This document shows positions 30,349 to 39,540 of a stretch of DNA of 45,112 bases, piece after piece; the stretch's first letter is position 1, and the number at the start of each line of letters is the position of its first letter. The position numbers and the translations under genes were made by a program. The notes under the pieces are model-generated. The model saw nothing but the letters and a program-made list of their open reading frames with translations, was not told the DNA's origin and searched no databases. The DNA lies in IMG/VR virus record IMGVR_UViG_3300021976_000032, positions 1 through 45,112 of that record. The stretch is one strand, 5' to 3'. Origin of the DNA: a virus.

Positions 30349-33300
30349 CTAGCTGCGGGCGTTGACGGCGGAACGGACTTCCTCGACCAGCACGCCCCGC
30401 ACGAACCCGGTCAGCCCGTTGCCCATGTCGAGGGTTCCTTCGATCCGCATCGGTCCGTTGGGGGTGTTGATCATGCGGCGTGAATCCTCATTGGAATACA
30501 CCCGGGCGCCGGGAAGCCTGATCAGCTCCGGCCCCTGTTCACCGGTGACCGCCCAACCGTTCGGCAGGGTGCCACCCTTCGCGAAGAACGACAGGTGGAC
30601 GTGGTCGGTGTGCGGGTTCGGTGTGCCGCTGTAGGGCCGCCACCCCTCACGGTTGCGTTGCACCGACCAAATGCGCCGGTTCCAAATCGCATACATGACG
30701 CCGAGGTTGGATGCGTGTTCCTTGGCGTAGGCGGCCATGGCGTCGCCTTGACCCTTAGACTTGATCATGAAATCCAGCGCGCGGGCTTGGCTCGGGTCGT
30801 GGCCGGCGTACGTGCCGATGTCGGAGAAACCGAACATGGGGCCGAGGATGGATGCGGCCCGGCGGGCGGTGGCCCCGGCGGCACCGTCCACACCGCCGTC
30901 ACCGGCTCCGAAACTTCCGGGCTTGCCGACCGAGCCGAGCCCGACCAGTTCCTTGCCCTTGTTGATCAAGCCGTCCACTAGCATCTTGGGCACGCCGGCA
31001 ATGATCTTGCCCAGCGGGTTGCCGGTGATTTCGGAAACCTTGCCTACGGCCCCTTCGATGAACGCGCGGAACGGGGCCAGGAAGATTTCAAACGGTGACC
31101 AGTTGAACCCGGCCTCCCCTTGCCCTTCGGTCGGGCCGCTGGCGCCGCCGGCCCCCTTCAACCAGTCCAGGGTGAATTGCCGGTTGGCCGAGGAACCGAA
31201 CCCGCCGGCCCCGTTGATCTCAAAGTGGATGTGGTTGCCGGATGAATTGCCGGTCGAGTCGACCAGGGCGATTCTCTGGCCGGCCTTGACCAACTGGCCG
31301 ACCTGTGCCAGCACGCGCAACGTGTGGCCGTAGACGGCCGTCAGGCCACCCTCAAGGGATTGGAACACCGCATTGCCGTAGCCGCGTCCCCAGCCGCTGT
31401 AGGTGATCGACCCGTCCCCGGCCGCATAGATCGGCATGCCACGGCCGTCGGGGATGTCAATGCCGGAGTGACCGCTGTAGCTGCCGGACAGCGCCCGGGT
31501 TGTTCCCGGCCACACTCGGCCGCCGCCCTGCAACCCGCCGGCGAACCGACCGGTGCGGACATCGGAACGCCACTTCGCCATTGCGGCATGACCGCCCGGG
31601 AAGCGGGCCATCTCTTCCCGCGTCCAGACGTGTTCCTCATGATCAAGATAGGCCGGGATGCGGTCACGCCCACGACGCTGCCGACCCGAGCCGAACACCG
31701 GGCCGCCATGCTGCCAGCCGGCCGGCGGCCAGGGGATGAGGTCGATCGGATCAACGCCGACCTTTTTGGCCAGGAAGTTGAAGCCGCCGCCGCTGCCATC
31801 CTTCGGCCCAATCAACCCTTGATTGATCACGGTGTTGACCACGAAATCGATCGGCTTTTTCACGGTCTCAGCGATCTTGTCCCACACGACACCGATGGCC
31901 TTTTGGACCTCATCGAAGATCGTTTGTAGCCCTTCGATGGCCGTTCCGAAAGCGTCGATAATGGGCTTGATCGTTTGGTTATAGACGTCGTTGATCTTGG
32001 TACCGATCAGGCCGAACGCTAGGCGCATGGCGGTGCCGACGATGTCCATCACGCGGCGTACGTCTCGGAGCCGGTCGGCAAGGAAGCCGATCACCGGCTT
32101 GATCACGGCGTTGTAAACGTCGTTGATCTTGGTACCGATGAACGCGAACGCGTTGCGGATGGCGAGACCGACGGCGGCCATCACGCCCTGTAGCCATTTG
32201 ATCTTGTCGGCAAAGAAGTTGATCACCGGCCGGATGACGGTGTTGTAAATGAATTCGAACGCCTTGGCCACGGATGACCACAACGCGCCGAGAATCGTCG
32301 TCGCGCCGAGGAACGTCACGCGCGCGAACACCGTAAAGATCTTGGCGAAAATGTCGATCACGGGCTTAAAGATCTTCTCATAGGCGATCCGGAACGCGAG
32401 CGCCAGGAAATTCCAGGCATCCCCGATTGCCTTAAATACAGGCGATGCGACGTTTTCCCACAGCCACGTAAAGACGCCGCCGATGGCCGTAAACACGGTC
32501 GCAATATTGGTGCGGAGTCCTTCGGTGCTGGTGATCAGGAAGTTGATCAAGGCGCCGAACGTGATCTTGAGTCCTTCGATGGCGCCGCCGAAGATCGACG
32601 TTATGGCCTGCCACAGTCCGCCGACGATCAGTTGCAATCCTTCCCCGGCTTTCTGCCAGTCGCCTGTCAGGACACCTGTGATGACCTTGATCAATCCGTC
32701 GATGATCTTGAACGCGCCCCCGATGATTCCGATCAAGGTGCCGAACACGTTTTGGATCAGCGGTAGCAGAACGGGACCCAGGGCGGTCCAGACCTGACTA
32801 AAGAGTGCGGCGAATTGGGTCACGATTTCGGCGACCAGTCCGAACACCTCACCGACAATTGAACCGATGGATTCGAAGATCATCTTTATGGTCGGCCAGT
32901 TCTGCTCAAGGGCCGACATCAGGGTCCCGACGATTTGTTCCACGACGGGCAAGATCACCTGTACGGCGCCCGACACAGCGGTGATGATCTTTTGGACGCC
33001 GGGCATAATGGCGATGATCAGACCGCCGACACCTTGAGCGATGCGGCCGATCAGCGGCAGGACCTGACCAAGGATACGGGTCACGGTTGCGATGATCATC
33101 TGTGCGATCGGCGCGACCTGTTGCACGATGTTGATCAAGCTCGGGCCGATCTGCGCGAACAGGCCGCCGTAATTCTTGGCCGCCCCTTCGACGTAGGTAC
33201 CGATCAGGCCGAAGACCGACTTAGCCACCGGGGCCAGGGATTGAAACACTGGCGTCAGGTCATCGAAGATTCCCCGCACCCGGCCGCCCGCGTCAATCAA

Positions 33301-34287
33301 CGGATTCATCCACTGTTCGGGCACGAACGCGTCGGAACCCTTACCCGTAAAGGCGCCGACGAACAGTTGCGCGGCACCGGCGGCTGTGGTCAGTGCCCCG
33401 CCGATCTTGGTTCCGACCACGGTGGCGATCGGCTCAAGCTTGCCGAACAGGCCGGTAATGCCGACCAGGGCGCCACGGATATTGGGGAACACGCCCTTGA
33501 GGACGTTGGCGCCGATGCGGGAGATAGACGCCCACATGTTTTTCCACGCGCCAACGGTCGTGTCACCCGAGGCCAGGGCGGCCCCGCCGATGTTTTCGGT
33601 GATCACCTTGCGGAATGTGACGGCGTCAACCTCGCCACGGGTGACCATCTTTTTAAGCTCAACCGCCGAGACGTTATAGGCTTCCTGTAGCCATGTGAAG
33701 ATCGGCAACCCACGGTCGGCCAGGGCGTTAAGATCATCGCTCATGACCTTGCCGGACGTCGTTGTCTGGTTAAAGATCGAACCCATTTCAGCCATGTCGG
33801 TGCCGGCAATGGTGGCCGCGTCCGCGACTAGGCGGAGATAGTTCTCCAGTTCCTTGCCCGGCTTGATCCCGGCGGCAACAGCCGTGGCGGCAGTCGTGGC
33901 GGCCTCATCCATCGCGAACGCCGTACCGCGCACCGAGTTCAGCGCGTCGGTCATGATCGACTGGACGACCTTGGTCGAGTTGCCCAAGCCCTTCAGTTTC
34001 GCCTCGGCCTGTTCGATGGCCGACAGCCGGCTAAACCCCTTGGTGATCGTCACACCGAGGGCGGCCATAGCGGTGACCCCAGCGCCCACAATGCCGGCCT
34101 TAAGGGCACCGCCGAGCCGGCTAGTGGCATTCTTAGCGAACGACGTTTGGAAGCCGGCGCCGGCCCTTGTGCCCACCTTTTGAATCTCGGGGGTCGACGC
34201 GACTAGCTCACCGACAATTTGCTTACCGAGGCCACGTGACGATATGGCCAGGGAGACATACCCGGTTGCTAGTTCAATACCGGCCAT
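30349..34287 (-). CDS. Tape measure protein with two peptidase domains (1312 aa)
   Basis: Sets tail length and lies inside the tail tube. Residues 1-300 hold the coiled-coil tape-measure N-domain (STPEIQKVGTRAG, EMGSIFNQTTTSGK). Residues ~300-860 are helical with hydrophobic spans and repeated IGTKINDVYN...IKP units. Residues ~930-1030 are an M23 peptidase (SGHSGIDIPDGRG; HIHFEI). Residues ~1160-1240 are an M15-like/ARB-07466 domain (ARALDFMIKS; HTDHVHLSFF) related to the phage's own endolysin. The enzymes probably open peptidoglycan during DNA injection. Confidence 0.92.
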   Translation of the reverse strand: MAGIELATGYVSLAISSRGLGKQIVGELVASTPEIQKVGTRAGAGFQTSFAKNATSRLGGALKAGIVGAGVTAMAALGVTITKGFSRLSAIEQAEAKLKGLGNSTKVVQSIMTDALNSVRGTAFAMDEAATTAATAVAAGIKPGKELENYLRLVADAATIAGTDMAEMGSIFNQTTTSGKVMSDDLNALADRGLPIFTWLQEAYNVSAVELKKMVTRGEVDAVTFRKVITENIGGAALASGDTTVGAWKNMWASISRIGANVLKGVFPNIRGALVGITGLFGKLEPIATVVGTKIGGALTTAAGAAQLFVGAFTGKGSDAFVPEQWMNPLIDAGGRVRGIFDDLTPVFQSLAPVAKSVFGLIGTYVEGAAKNYGGLFAQIGPSLINIVQQVAPIAQMIIATVTRILGQVLPLIGRIAQGVGGLIIAIMPGVQKIITAVSGAVQVILPVVEQIVGTLMSALEQNWPTIKMIFESIGSIVGEVFGLVAEIVTQFAALFSQVWTALGPVLLPLIQNVFGTLIGIIGGAFKIIDGLIKVITGVLTGDWQKAGEGLQLIVGGLWQAITSIFGGAIEGLKITFGALINFLITSTEGLRTNIATVFTAIGGVFTWLWENVASPVFKAIGDAWNFLALAFRIAYEKIFKPVIDIFAKIFTVFARVTFLGATTILGALWSSVAKAFEFIYNTVIRPVINFFADKIKWLQGVMAAVGLAIRNAFAFIGTKINDVYNAVIKPVIGFLADRLRDVRRVMDIVGTAMRLAFGLIGTKINDVYNQTIKPIIDAFGTAIEGLQTIFDEVQKAIGVVWDKIAETVKKPIDFVVNTVINQGLIGPKDGSGGGFNFLAKKVGVDPIDLIPWPPAGWQHGGPVFGSGRQRRGRDRIPAYLDHEEHVWTREEMARFPGGHAAMAKWRSDVRTGRFAGGLQGGGRVWPGTTRALSGSYSGHSGIDIPDGRGMPIYAAGDGSITYSGWGRGYGNAVFQSLEGGLTAVYGHTLRVLAQVGQLVKAGQRIALVDSTGNSSGNHIHFEINGAGGFGSSANRQFTLDWLKGAGGASGPTEGQGEAGFNWSPFEIFLAPFRAFIEGAVGKVSEITGNPLGKIIAGVPKMLVDGLINKGKELVGLGSVGKPGSFGAGDGGVDGAAGATARRAASILGPMFGFSDIGTYAGHDPSQARALDFMIKSKGQGDAMAAYAKEHASNLGVMYAIWNRRIWSVQRNREGWRPYSGTPNPHTDHVHLSFFAKGGTLPNGWAVTGEQGPELIRLPGARVYSNEDSRRMINTPNGPMRIEGTLDMGNGLTGFVRGVLVEEVRSAVNARS

Positions 34288-34302
34288 GGGTGGTCAGCCT
34301 CC

Positions 34303-34695
34303 CTACAGTTTGCCAGCGGCCCGCCGTTCGGCTAGCCACGTATCAAGCTCGGTGATCGTTGTGCCCTTGACTTTGCGGTGCCGGGGCGCGGACTGATCAC
34401 GGGTGATCATCCGGCCGGGCACCTTCACCGGCGGTTCGAATCGACGCCGGCCCCCGTATTTGAGGTGGACCTGTTGGGCCAGGGTGTTGAGCAGGCCGGC
34501 CAACAGTTGGGTTCGGAGGTCCATCCATTCCCAATGTTTGGGGTGCAGATCCTTGCCGACCGCCGAATCCGGCGGCAGATGCTTAATGATTACCTTGAGG
34601 TCGCGCCACGTAAGGATCGGGGTACCGAGCCAATCCAACCGCAAGCCGAGTTTGATCAACTCAAACTCGACAGCGGTTGAATGGTCGGTGATCAA
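34303..34695 (-). CDS. Tail assembly chaperone, -1 frameshift extension (T-like part)
   Basis: This frame is -1 relative to the upstream chaperone and opens before its stop codon. The first in-frame start here is a TTG at 34695, but expression as a G-T fusion by slippage at 34713-34719 is expected. The sequence is helical (STAVEFELIKLGLRLDWLG) and ends in a basic region (MITRDQSAPRHRKVKGTT). Such fusions load the tape measure with tail protein. Confidence 0.7.
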   Translation of the reverse strand: MITDHSTAVEFELIKLGLRLDWLGTPILTWRDLKVIIKHLPPDSAVGKDLHPKHWEWMDLRTQLLAGLLNTLAQQVHLKYGGRRRFEPPVKVPGRMITRDQSAPRHRKVKGTTITELDTWLAERRAAGKL

Positions 34696-34709
34696 CTCCC
34701 GTAGCGCGT

Positions 34710-34979
34710 CTATTCCCCCAGCGTGACGCCGCTATCTTTCTGCCATTCGTTGACCAACGCCTCAAACTGGCCGACCTGTAGCGACTTGATAGCCGCTGTG
34801 GTCGCGTCGTCGTTGGTCAGCAGGGACAGGCCGGCGTGGACCTGTTCCCGTGCAAAGTGTTCGCTCATCTGTTCGTAGACATCGATGGCCAGCGACTTGA
34901 CCCGGGGCAACGTGTACGTCACCCCGCCAAGCTCAAACTCCCACCGGTCATCTGTTGCATCGGGTACGTGAAAAACCAT
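34710..34979 (-). CDS. Tail assembly chaperone (G-like, 89 aa)
   Basis: Small acidic helical protein between major tail and tape measure genes, begins MVFHVPDATDDRWEFELGG with YTLPRVKSLAIDVYEQMS. Ends CTG GGG GAA TAG, which lies on the slippery run. Together with the next frame it makes the classic pair of chaperones. Confidence 0.8.
   Translation of the reverse strand: MVFHVPDATDDRWEFELGGVTYTLPRVKSLAIDVYEQMSEHFAREQVHAGLSLLTNDDATTAAIKSLQVGQFEALVNEWQKDSGVTLGE
34713..34719 (-). other. Programmed -1 frameshift site
   Basis: On the minus strand the run GGGGGAA precedes the TAG stop. Slipping back one base at GGG continues as GGIDALRELITDHS into the downstream frame without interruption. The heptamer is not a perfect X-XXY-YYZ, so single-tRNA (P-site) slippage is more likely. 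Confidence 0.65.
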
Positions 34980-35006
34980 AGTCCGCCGACTTCCTTTTCT
35001 GATCTT

Positions 35007-35053
35007 GCCGCCGACTGTTGATCAAGCTTGAGGCGGACGGGTGAGTCGGCGGC
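35007..35053. other. Perfect 10-bp hairpin between major tail and chaperone genes
   Basis: GCCGCCGACT (35007-35016) pairs with AGTCGGCGGC (35044-35053). No T-run. It may lower read-through after the highly expressed tail gene or protect its transcript. Confidence 0.55.
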
Positions 35054-35080
35054 GTGATTCCCCGCCCGCCCCAAGATCAA

Positions 35081-35641
35081 TTAGGAATCGTCCTCAACAT
35101 CCTTGTACTCGTGATAGAACTTCCCGGACTCGTCACGGAAACACTTGATCGTGATTTCATACTGCTTAAGCTCGGTCCGCGTGTACTGACGTTCGCCACC
35201 GCCCGGCGTGGTGACCTGACCATCGTTGATCACCAAACGGCCGACGTGATCACCGTCTTTCAGCTCGAACACGAACCGGCGATGGGGCATGACCTCGCCA
35301 TCGAACGACAGATGGATTGCGTCGCCAACGACGGTGACGTTGTCTTCACCGAACACCTCGGCCAGGGTGACCGCGCCGGACTCAATGAGGGTCAAGGTGA
35401 CCTCGGCGCCGCGTTCGGTCAGCAGCGTACGGACAACGTCCCCGCCCCAATCCTTACGGTCTTCGGTCTCAACCTGAGGGGTGACGGTGACGCCATCCTC
35501 GGACACGTAGCCAAGCTCGGAGCTATAGCCGACTAGGGCGGCGGCGGCGGTGGTCGGCGGCACGGCGGTTTCAAGATCACCCGCGTATGCATACCCGCCG
35601 ACCTTGGGGGAACCTACTTCCACAAATTCGGTACTAGGCAT
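35081..35641 (-). CDS. Major tail protein (186 aa)
   Basis: Beta-rich tube subunit: MPSTEFVEVGSPKVGGY, then TPQVETEDRKDWGGD, LTLIESGAVTLAEVFG and a C-terminal KQYEITIKCFRD. Length and position upstream of the chaperones are typical of siphophage tail tube proteins. GAAGGA precedes the ATG. Confidence 0.85.
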   Translation of the reverse strand: MPSTEFVEVGSPKVGGYAYAGDLETAVPPTTAAAALVGYSSELGYVSEDGVTVTPQVETEDRKDWGGDVVRTLLTERGAEVTLTLIESGAVTLAEVFGEDNVTVVGDAIHLSFDGEVMPHRRFVFELKDGDHVGRLVINDGQVTTPGGGERQYTRTELKQYEITIKCFRDESGKFYHEYKDVEDDS

Positions 35642-35686
35642 TACCTTTTCCTTCCAAGATCATCGGTAGCCGCCGACTTTTCTTGA

Positions 35687-36076
35687 TCATGCGGGCAACA
35701 GCCGCCATGTGATTTGTGCGTTGAACAACACCAAAGGGGTGTCGGTGTCAGGGTCGTTCGTCATCGTCGGGCCAACAATCGACGTGACGTAATAGACAAA
35801 CGACTGACCAAGCCGCATGCCCTCAAGGCCGAAGATCAATCCTTCGGCTAGGCGGCCCAACAGCGACGCGCGTTCGTAGGTTGCTGCCCACGCCCATACG
35901 CCGATCGTGGCCTGATCTTGAATCATGATTCGCCGGTTGCCGCCGAGCCGAGCGATACGAACAAACTCGACCGGCCGCTGGTGTGGAACCTTGGTGACCA
36001 CCGGCACGCCAAGGCCATCCTTGAGGTACGGGACTAGGGCCGCTTCAATGTCGTCACTGATCAACACTTCGGCCAT
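35687..36076 (-). CDS. Tail terminator-like protein (129 aa)
   Basis: Mixed alpha/beta protein (MAEVLISDDIEAALVPYL ... IGVWAWAATYERASLLG ... ITWRLLPA) whose strand-helix order matches lambda gpU/tail-terminator types. It lies between the connector genes and the major tail gene. Caps the tail tube before head joining. Confidence 0.7.
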   Translation of the reverse strand: MAEVLISDDIEAALVPYLKDGLGVPVVTKVPHQRPVEFVRIARLGGNRRIMIQDQATIGVWAWAATYERASLLGRLAEGLIFGLEGMRLGQSFVYYVTSIVGPTMTNDPDTDTPLVLFNAQITWRLLPA

Positions 36077-36080
36077 CGGT

Positions 36081-36347
36081 CTATCCCCTTCCCGCGTTCA
36101 ATGCCCTCAGTGGTGTTTGTTCGGTGATCGATTCGCGCCGAGCCTCCGGTGTCGTGGCGACGACGACATACCGCGCCCGTTTCGGATTCTTGGTTTGGGC
36201 CGGTTCCGCTTTCCATCCCGGGCCGGCCGCGTTGGCCACCCGTTCCGCCCGCTTCCGAAGATCATCGGTAACGGCCGGCGACGTGCGTAGCGCGCGGAAC
36301 CCTTTCAGGTTGAACTTGACCCGCTTAACGCTGTAGTCGAACGTCAC
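36081..36347 (-). CDS. HK97 gp10-like head-tail protein (88 aa)
   Basis: Basic protein with KFNLKGFRALRTSPAVTDDLRKRAERVANAAG, the helix typical of gp10-type minor proteins, then a strand pair. GTG overlaps the previous stop. Position supports tail completion. Confidence 0.65.
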   Translation of the reverse strand: MTFDYSVKRVKFNLKGFRALRTSPAVTDDLRKRAERVANAAGPGWKAEPAQTKNPKRARYVVVATTPEARRESITEQTPLRALNAGRG

Positions 36348-36688
36348 CCTTCGGCCCGCCGTAGCTCAACCGCTAGGCCGGCGTCGGGGTGGTCCCATGG
36401 CCCGTTTGTCCAGTCACCGGGGAACCTGTTGACGGCGTACTCTCGGCCGTCCACAATCACAAGATCACGATCGTCAGGCGCGTCGTCATTCTTGGGGCCG
36501 TAGACAGTCCAGATGATTTCCGATAGGTCACGCTGAGTCTGTAGCGGATGGGTGCTGGCGCCGGGTGCGATCCCGTGCACGTTCCACGGCTCGGGATCAC
36601 CGTAGACAACGACCGCGTTGCCGTAGCTGTCTTCCCCGGCGGTGCTGTAGCGGCGAACGTGGACGGTGTGGGGCGTGGGGATGGCCAC
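36344..36688 (-). CDS. Head closure (stopper) protein (114 aa)
   Basis: Beta-barrel-like sequence (VHVRRYSTAGEDSYGN, EIIWTVYGPKND, GREYAVNRFPGDW, WDHPDAGLAVELRR) similar to gp16-type stoppers. GTG start at 36688; a GATCATG motif lies just upstream. Confidence 0.7.
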   Translation of the reverse strand: MAIPTPHTVHVRRYSTAGEDSYGNAVVVYGDPEPWNVHGIAPGASTHPLQTQRDLSEIIWTVYGPKNDDAPDDRDLVIVDGREYAVNRFPGDWTNGPWDHPDAGLAVELRRAEG

Positions 36689-36692
36689 ATGA

Positions 36693-37109
36693 TCACCAAT
36701 CCTCGGTGATCACCGGGGCGGCGGTCCGTTCACTGACCATGGGCACTGACACCCCATCGGTGCATCGGTACCGGCTCAAGATCAACTTGTCCATCTTGGT
36801 CAGCCACGCCGCATCCCCGCTGGCCACATCCTCGGAATAGCTGGTCGAGAATGGCCCGGAGGTCTGTTGCATGTGACCGATCGGGATTGGCTCATCGGCG
36901 CCGGCCCGGGCCAGGGCGCGAACGACGATGTTGGCGACGACGCCGGCAACAGCCGGGGGTGTTGGGATAGGCAGCGGGCACACGACGTACGCGCGGACGA
37001 TGGCTGACGCGTCGATGATCAAGACTTCGACGCGCGCCAATTCGGCCCCGGTAACCTCCCGGCCCAACCTAAGTTCAACGTCCCCGACTGTTGCTAGCGG
37101 CTCATCCAT
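36693..37109 (-). CDS. Head-tail adaptor (138 aa)
   Basis: Begins MDEPLATVGDVELRLGREV, the start typical of gp15/Gp19-like connectors that bind under the portal, with further helices (VLIIDASAIVRAYV, VVANIVVRALAR). Directly follows the capsid gene. Confidence 0.7.
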   Translation of the reverse strand: MDEPLATVGDVELRLGREVTGAELARVEVLIIDASAIVRAYVVCPLPIPTPPAVAGVVANIVVRALARAGADEPIPIGHMQQTSGPFSTSYSEDVASGDAAWLTKMDKLILSRYRCTDGVSVPMVSERTAAPVITEDW

Positions 37110-37123
37110 GACGGTGCCCCTGA

Positions 37124-38083
37124 TCAGCTTTCGTCGGTGCTACCGACAGCGGCAACCGGGGAACGGGTCACGGAGGCGGTCGAATTCTCCGCCATCGTGT
37201 CGCCCAACACGTACGCGTAGCGCGCCTTGAATCGCAACGCAATCATGTCGTTTTCGGCCAGGTTGACCCCGCCGACGGTGGCCTGATCAAGGAACTTGAC
37301 GGTGATGTCTTGCCGGACACCGATGCGGACACGGTCACGGTCAACGATCAACGCGGTTGCGTCGGCCGAATCCCACACCTGAACGTCACCGAACACGGTG
37401 CCCTTAAACCAGCGGGCGGTGAGGCCGGCGACCGAGTCAAGCGCGCCCGGGGTGGACGACAGAGACGGGATATAGATGGGCGTGCCGTCCGCCGCACGGA
37501 GGTTGGCAAGCTTGTACCGCAGACCACGGCGGGCCAGGAAGTCCGACGCCTCATAGCCGTTGTCGTCCAACATGCCGGCGGCCTGAAAGATGGCGCCAAC
37601 AAGATCATCCACGCCCGGGGTCGGGGACACTTCGATGACCTGATCAGCCGCGTCCGCCGAGTCGAACAGACTCGGGGACGTCCACGACGCCGGCTTATTG
37701 GTGCCGAACGCCACGGCCGCGTCGAGGGCGTAGGCAATGGCCCGCCCCCCGAGCGTGGCGATGTCACCAAGGATGTCTTCATTGGCGTCATCGATCACGT
37801 TTTCATGCACGGGAACGATGACGGCAACTTCCTCCGCGACCAGATTCTTGTTTTCCCACGTGGCTTTAGCGGTCGGCTTGACACCGGTTCCGCCCGGCGC
37901 CTCACCGATCCACTTGGCGTGCGGCACAGTGGCCAGCACCGGCAGAACGTAGGTCTTGGTACCCATGTTCACGGTGGGGAACGTGGCCAGGACCTGAGAG
38001 GTTGCCCCGGCAACCTCATGGAACGTGTCGGAGTAGGCGTTTTGGATCAAGCCCGCCACATCCTCACGGGTGATATCAGCCAT
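37124..38083 (-). CDS. Major capsid protein, HK97 fold (319 aa)
   Basis: Typical phage capsid of the HK97 type: N-arm (DVAGLIQNAYSDTFHE), TKTYVLPVL, the spine region AIAYALDAAVAFG, an A-domain with DSVAGLTARWFKG, and the C-terminal strand ALIVDRDRVRIGVRQDITVKF ending FKARYAYVLGD. AAAGGAAA and TTGATCATG precede the start at 38083. Separate scaffold gene upstream. Confidence 0.88.
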   Translation of the reverse strand: MADITREDVAGLIQNAYSDTFHEVAGATSQVLATFPTVNMGTKTYVLPVLATVPHAKWIGEAPGGTGVKPTAKATWENKNLVAEEVAVIVPVHENVIDDANEDILGDIATLGGRAIAYALDAAVAFGTNKPASWTSPSLFDSADAADQVIEVSPTPGVDDLVGAIFQAAGMLDDNGYEASDFLARRGLRYKLANLRAADGTPIYIPSLSSTPGALDSVAGLTARWFKGTVFGDVQVWDSADATALIVDRDRVRIGVRQDITVKFLDQATVGGVNLAENDMIALRFKARYAYVLGDTMAENSTASVTRSPVAAVGSTDES

Positions 38084-38142
38084 GATCAATTTCCTTTCTA
38101 CATGGCGTTAACATCCGGCGGCGGGCTTGCCGTCGGTCAAGA

Positions 38143-38649
38143 TCAACTAGGCCGCATCGCTCGCATAGCGGCGGCGGCGGCCTGTTTGGGTGTCATGGCG
38201 TCTTGATCAGACTTCGATGCCCCGGACTTAAACCCACCTTTGGGGTTCAACGTCCGTGACTTCGCCGCCTCATCGCGCCACGACAGGATCGATTCGGCGG
38301 CCTTTTCGAGTTCCTCGCGCGTACTGCCGGCCAGGGCCGTAAGTGGCACGCCCTTGGCGCCGGCCACCTCGGCCCGTAGTGCGGAAATCTCCGCATCCTT
38401 GGCCCGTCGTTCGGCGGCGTCGGCGCGCTCGGTCGCCTTTTGAATCTCCGACTTGGTCGCCTCGGACGCCTTGTCAAGCTCGGCGGCCTTGGCTTTCAAC
38501 TCGTCATAGTCGGCAAACTTGCCACGCTCGCGCGCGACCCGGTCACCGATGATCCGATCTAGATCGGCTTGCGATGCGGGCGGTGTGAACGCGGCCGCCT
38601 TGGTGGCGGCCCCTTGATCATCAGCACCCTTAGTTGCATCGTCGGTCAT
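38143..38649 (-). CDS. Scaffolding protein (168 aa)
   Basis: Highly charged coiled coil (YDELKAKAAELDKASEATKS ... ATERADAAERRAKDAEISALR) with a Gly/Lys-rich end, directly upstream of capsid, as in most HK97-like phages. GGAAAGGAAAA and CGATCATG mark the start at 38649. Confidence 0.85.
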   Translation of the reverse strand: MTDDATKGADDQGAATKAAAFTPPASQADLDRIIGDRVARERGKFADYDELKAKAAELDKASEATKSEIQKATERADAAERRAKDAEISALRAEVAGAKGVPLTALAGSTREELEKAAESILSWRDEAAKSRTLNPKGGFKSGASKSDQDAMTPKQAAAAAMRAMRPS

Positions 38650-38721
38650 GATCGTTTTCCTTTCCGTAAGCCCGTCGGCATAACCGACCCATTGCCCGGG
38701 GTCGTGGCGGGAAGTAGTGAG

Positions 38722-38793
38722 GGCCGGCCGAGACAAGGTGTTGACCGCCCGGTCAATTTGCAGGTAACGGACGATCTTCGGTCTCAGCCGGCC
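38722..38793. other. Nested inverted repeats upstream of scaffold
   Basis: Outer arms 38722-38734 and 38781-38793 match at 12 of 13. Inside lies TTGACCG-CC-CGGTCAA (38741-38756). It is a possible RNA-processing fold, operator or cruciform in front of the most highly expressed genes. No U-run. Confidence 0.5.
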
Positions 38794-38802
38794 ACGTCTA
38801 TG

Positions 38803-39537
38803 TCAGGCCGGCGGCAACAGGTCCGGGCTATGCCGGTTGTCGGAAATCCACTGGCGCACGCGGGCCAGGTCTTCCGGCGATTGGTTGCCCTTGCTGGCCG
38901 TGAATTGGATGACCGAAGCCGGCTCGCCACCGCCGTAGGCCGGCTCGGCCGAACAGTTGCAGTTGTCGTGTGAGGCGAACCGGGCCGAGTCGGCGGCATA
39001 AACCTCGCCGCGCCCAATCAACATCCGGCAGAATTCACACGACCCGACCCCGACGCGTCGCCATCCCCCGACGTTGGGCGCTGCCTTGATCGTTTCCGTG
39101 ATCGTTTGCCGGCCACCGTTCAGGATGTGCCGTTTCGCCGCGCCGGCCATGAGTCGTTCCATGGCCGCCGCCGCCGCTCGGACCTCCCACCCGTGGGCGG
39201 TCAGCGACTTGATCCCGACCGGGCCGGTGACCCGTAGGGATGTCTCGGCGGCCCTACGTGCCACGGTGACGGCCGGAACGACCACGATGGGTGCCCGTAC
39301 ACCCTCGGCCAGGGCAAAGGTCCGTAGATAGGCCGTGGCGGCCGCCGCTGAGGCTTCCCGACCTGCCATCACCAGGGGCAGCACGACGGCCAACCACACC
39401 GCCGTGGTGCCGTCCACGTCGTCGGGGTCGAGTAGCCGCCACGCCTGCCGGATCATCCGTTGATAGCGGACCGCCACAACATCCTGTGCCGCCCGGTGTA
39501 GCCGGGTGGCGGTGGCCCCGAGTTGGGTTGTGGTCAC
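38803..39537 (-). CDS. MuF-like minor head protein (244 aa)
   Basis: Helical N-terminal portal-binding part, then the MuF signature: GVGSCEFCRMLIGRGEVY ... FASHDNCNCSAEP (about residues 160-200), a Cys/His cluster. Helps genome ejection or head assembly. GTG start at 39537. Confidence 0.8.
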   Translation of the reverse strand: MTTTQLGATATRLHRAAQDVVAVRYQRMIRQAWRLLDPDDVDGTTAVWLAVVLPLVMAGREASAAAATAYLRTFALAEGVRAPIVVVPAVTVARRAAETSLRVTGPVGIKSLTAHGWEVRAAAAAMERLMAGAAKRHILNGGRQTITETIKAAPNVGGWRRVGVGSCEFCRMLIGRGEVYAADSARFASHDNCNCSAEPAYGGGEPASVIQFTASKGNQSPEDLARVRQWISDNRHSPDLLPPA

Positions 39538-39540
39538 GGC

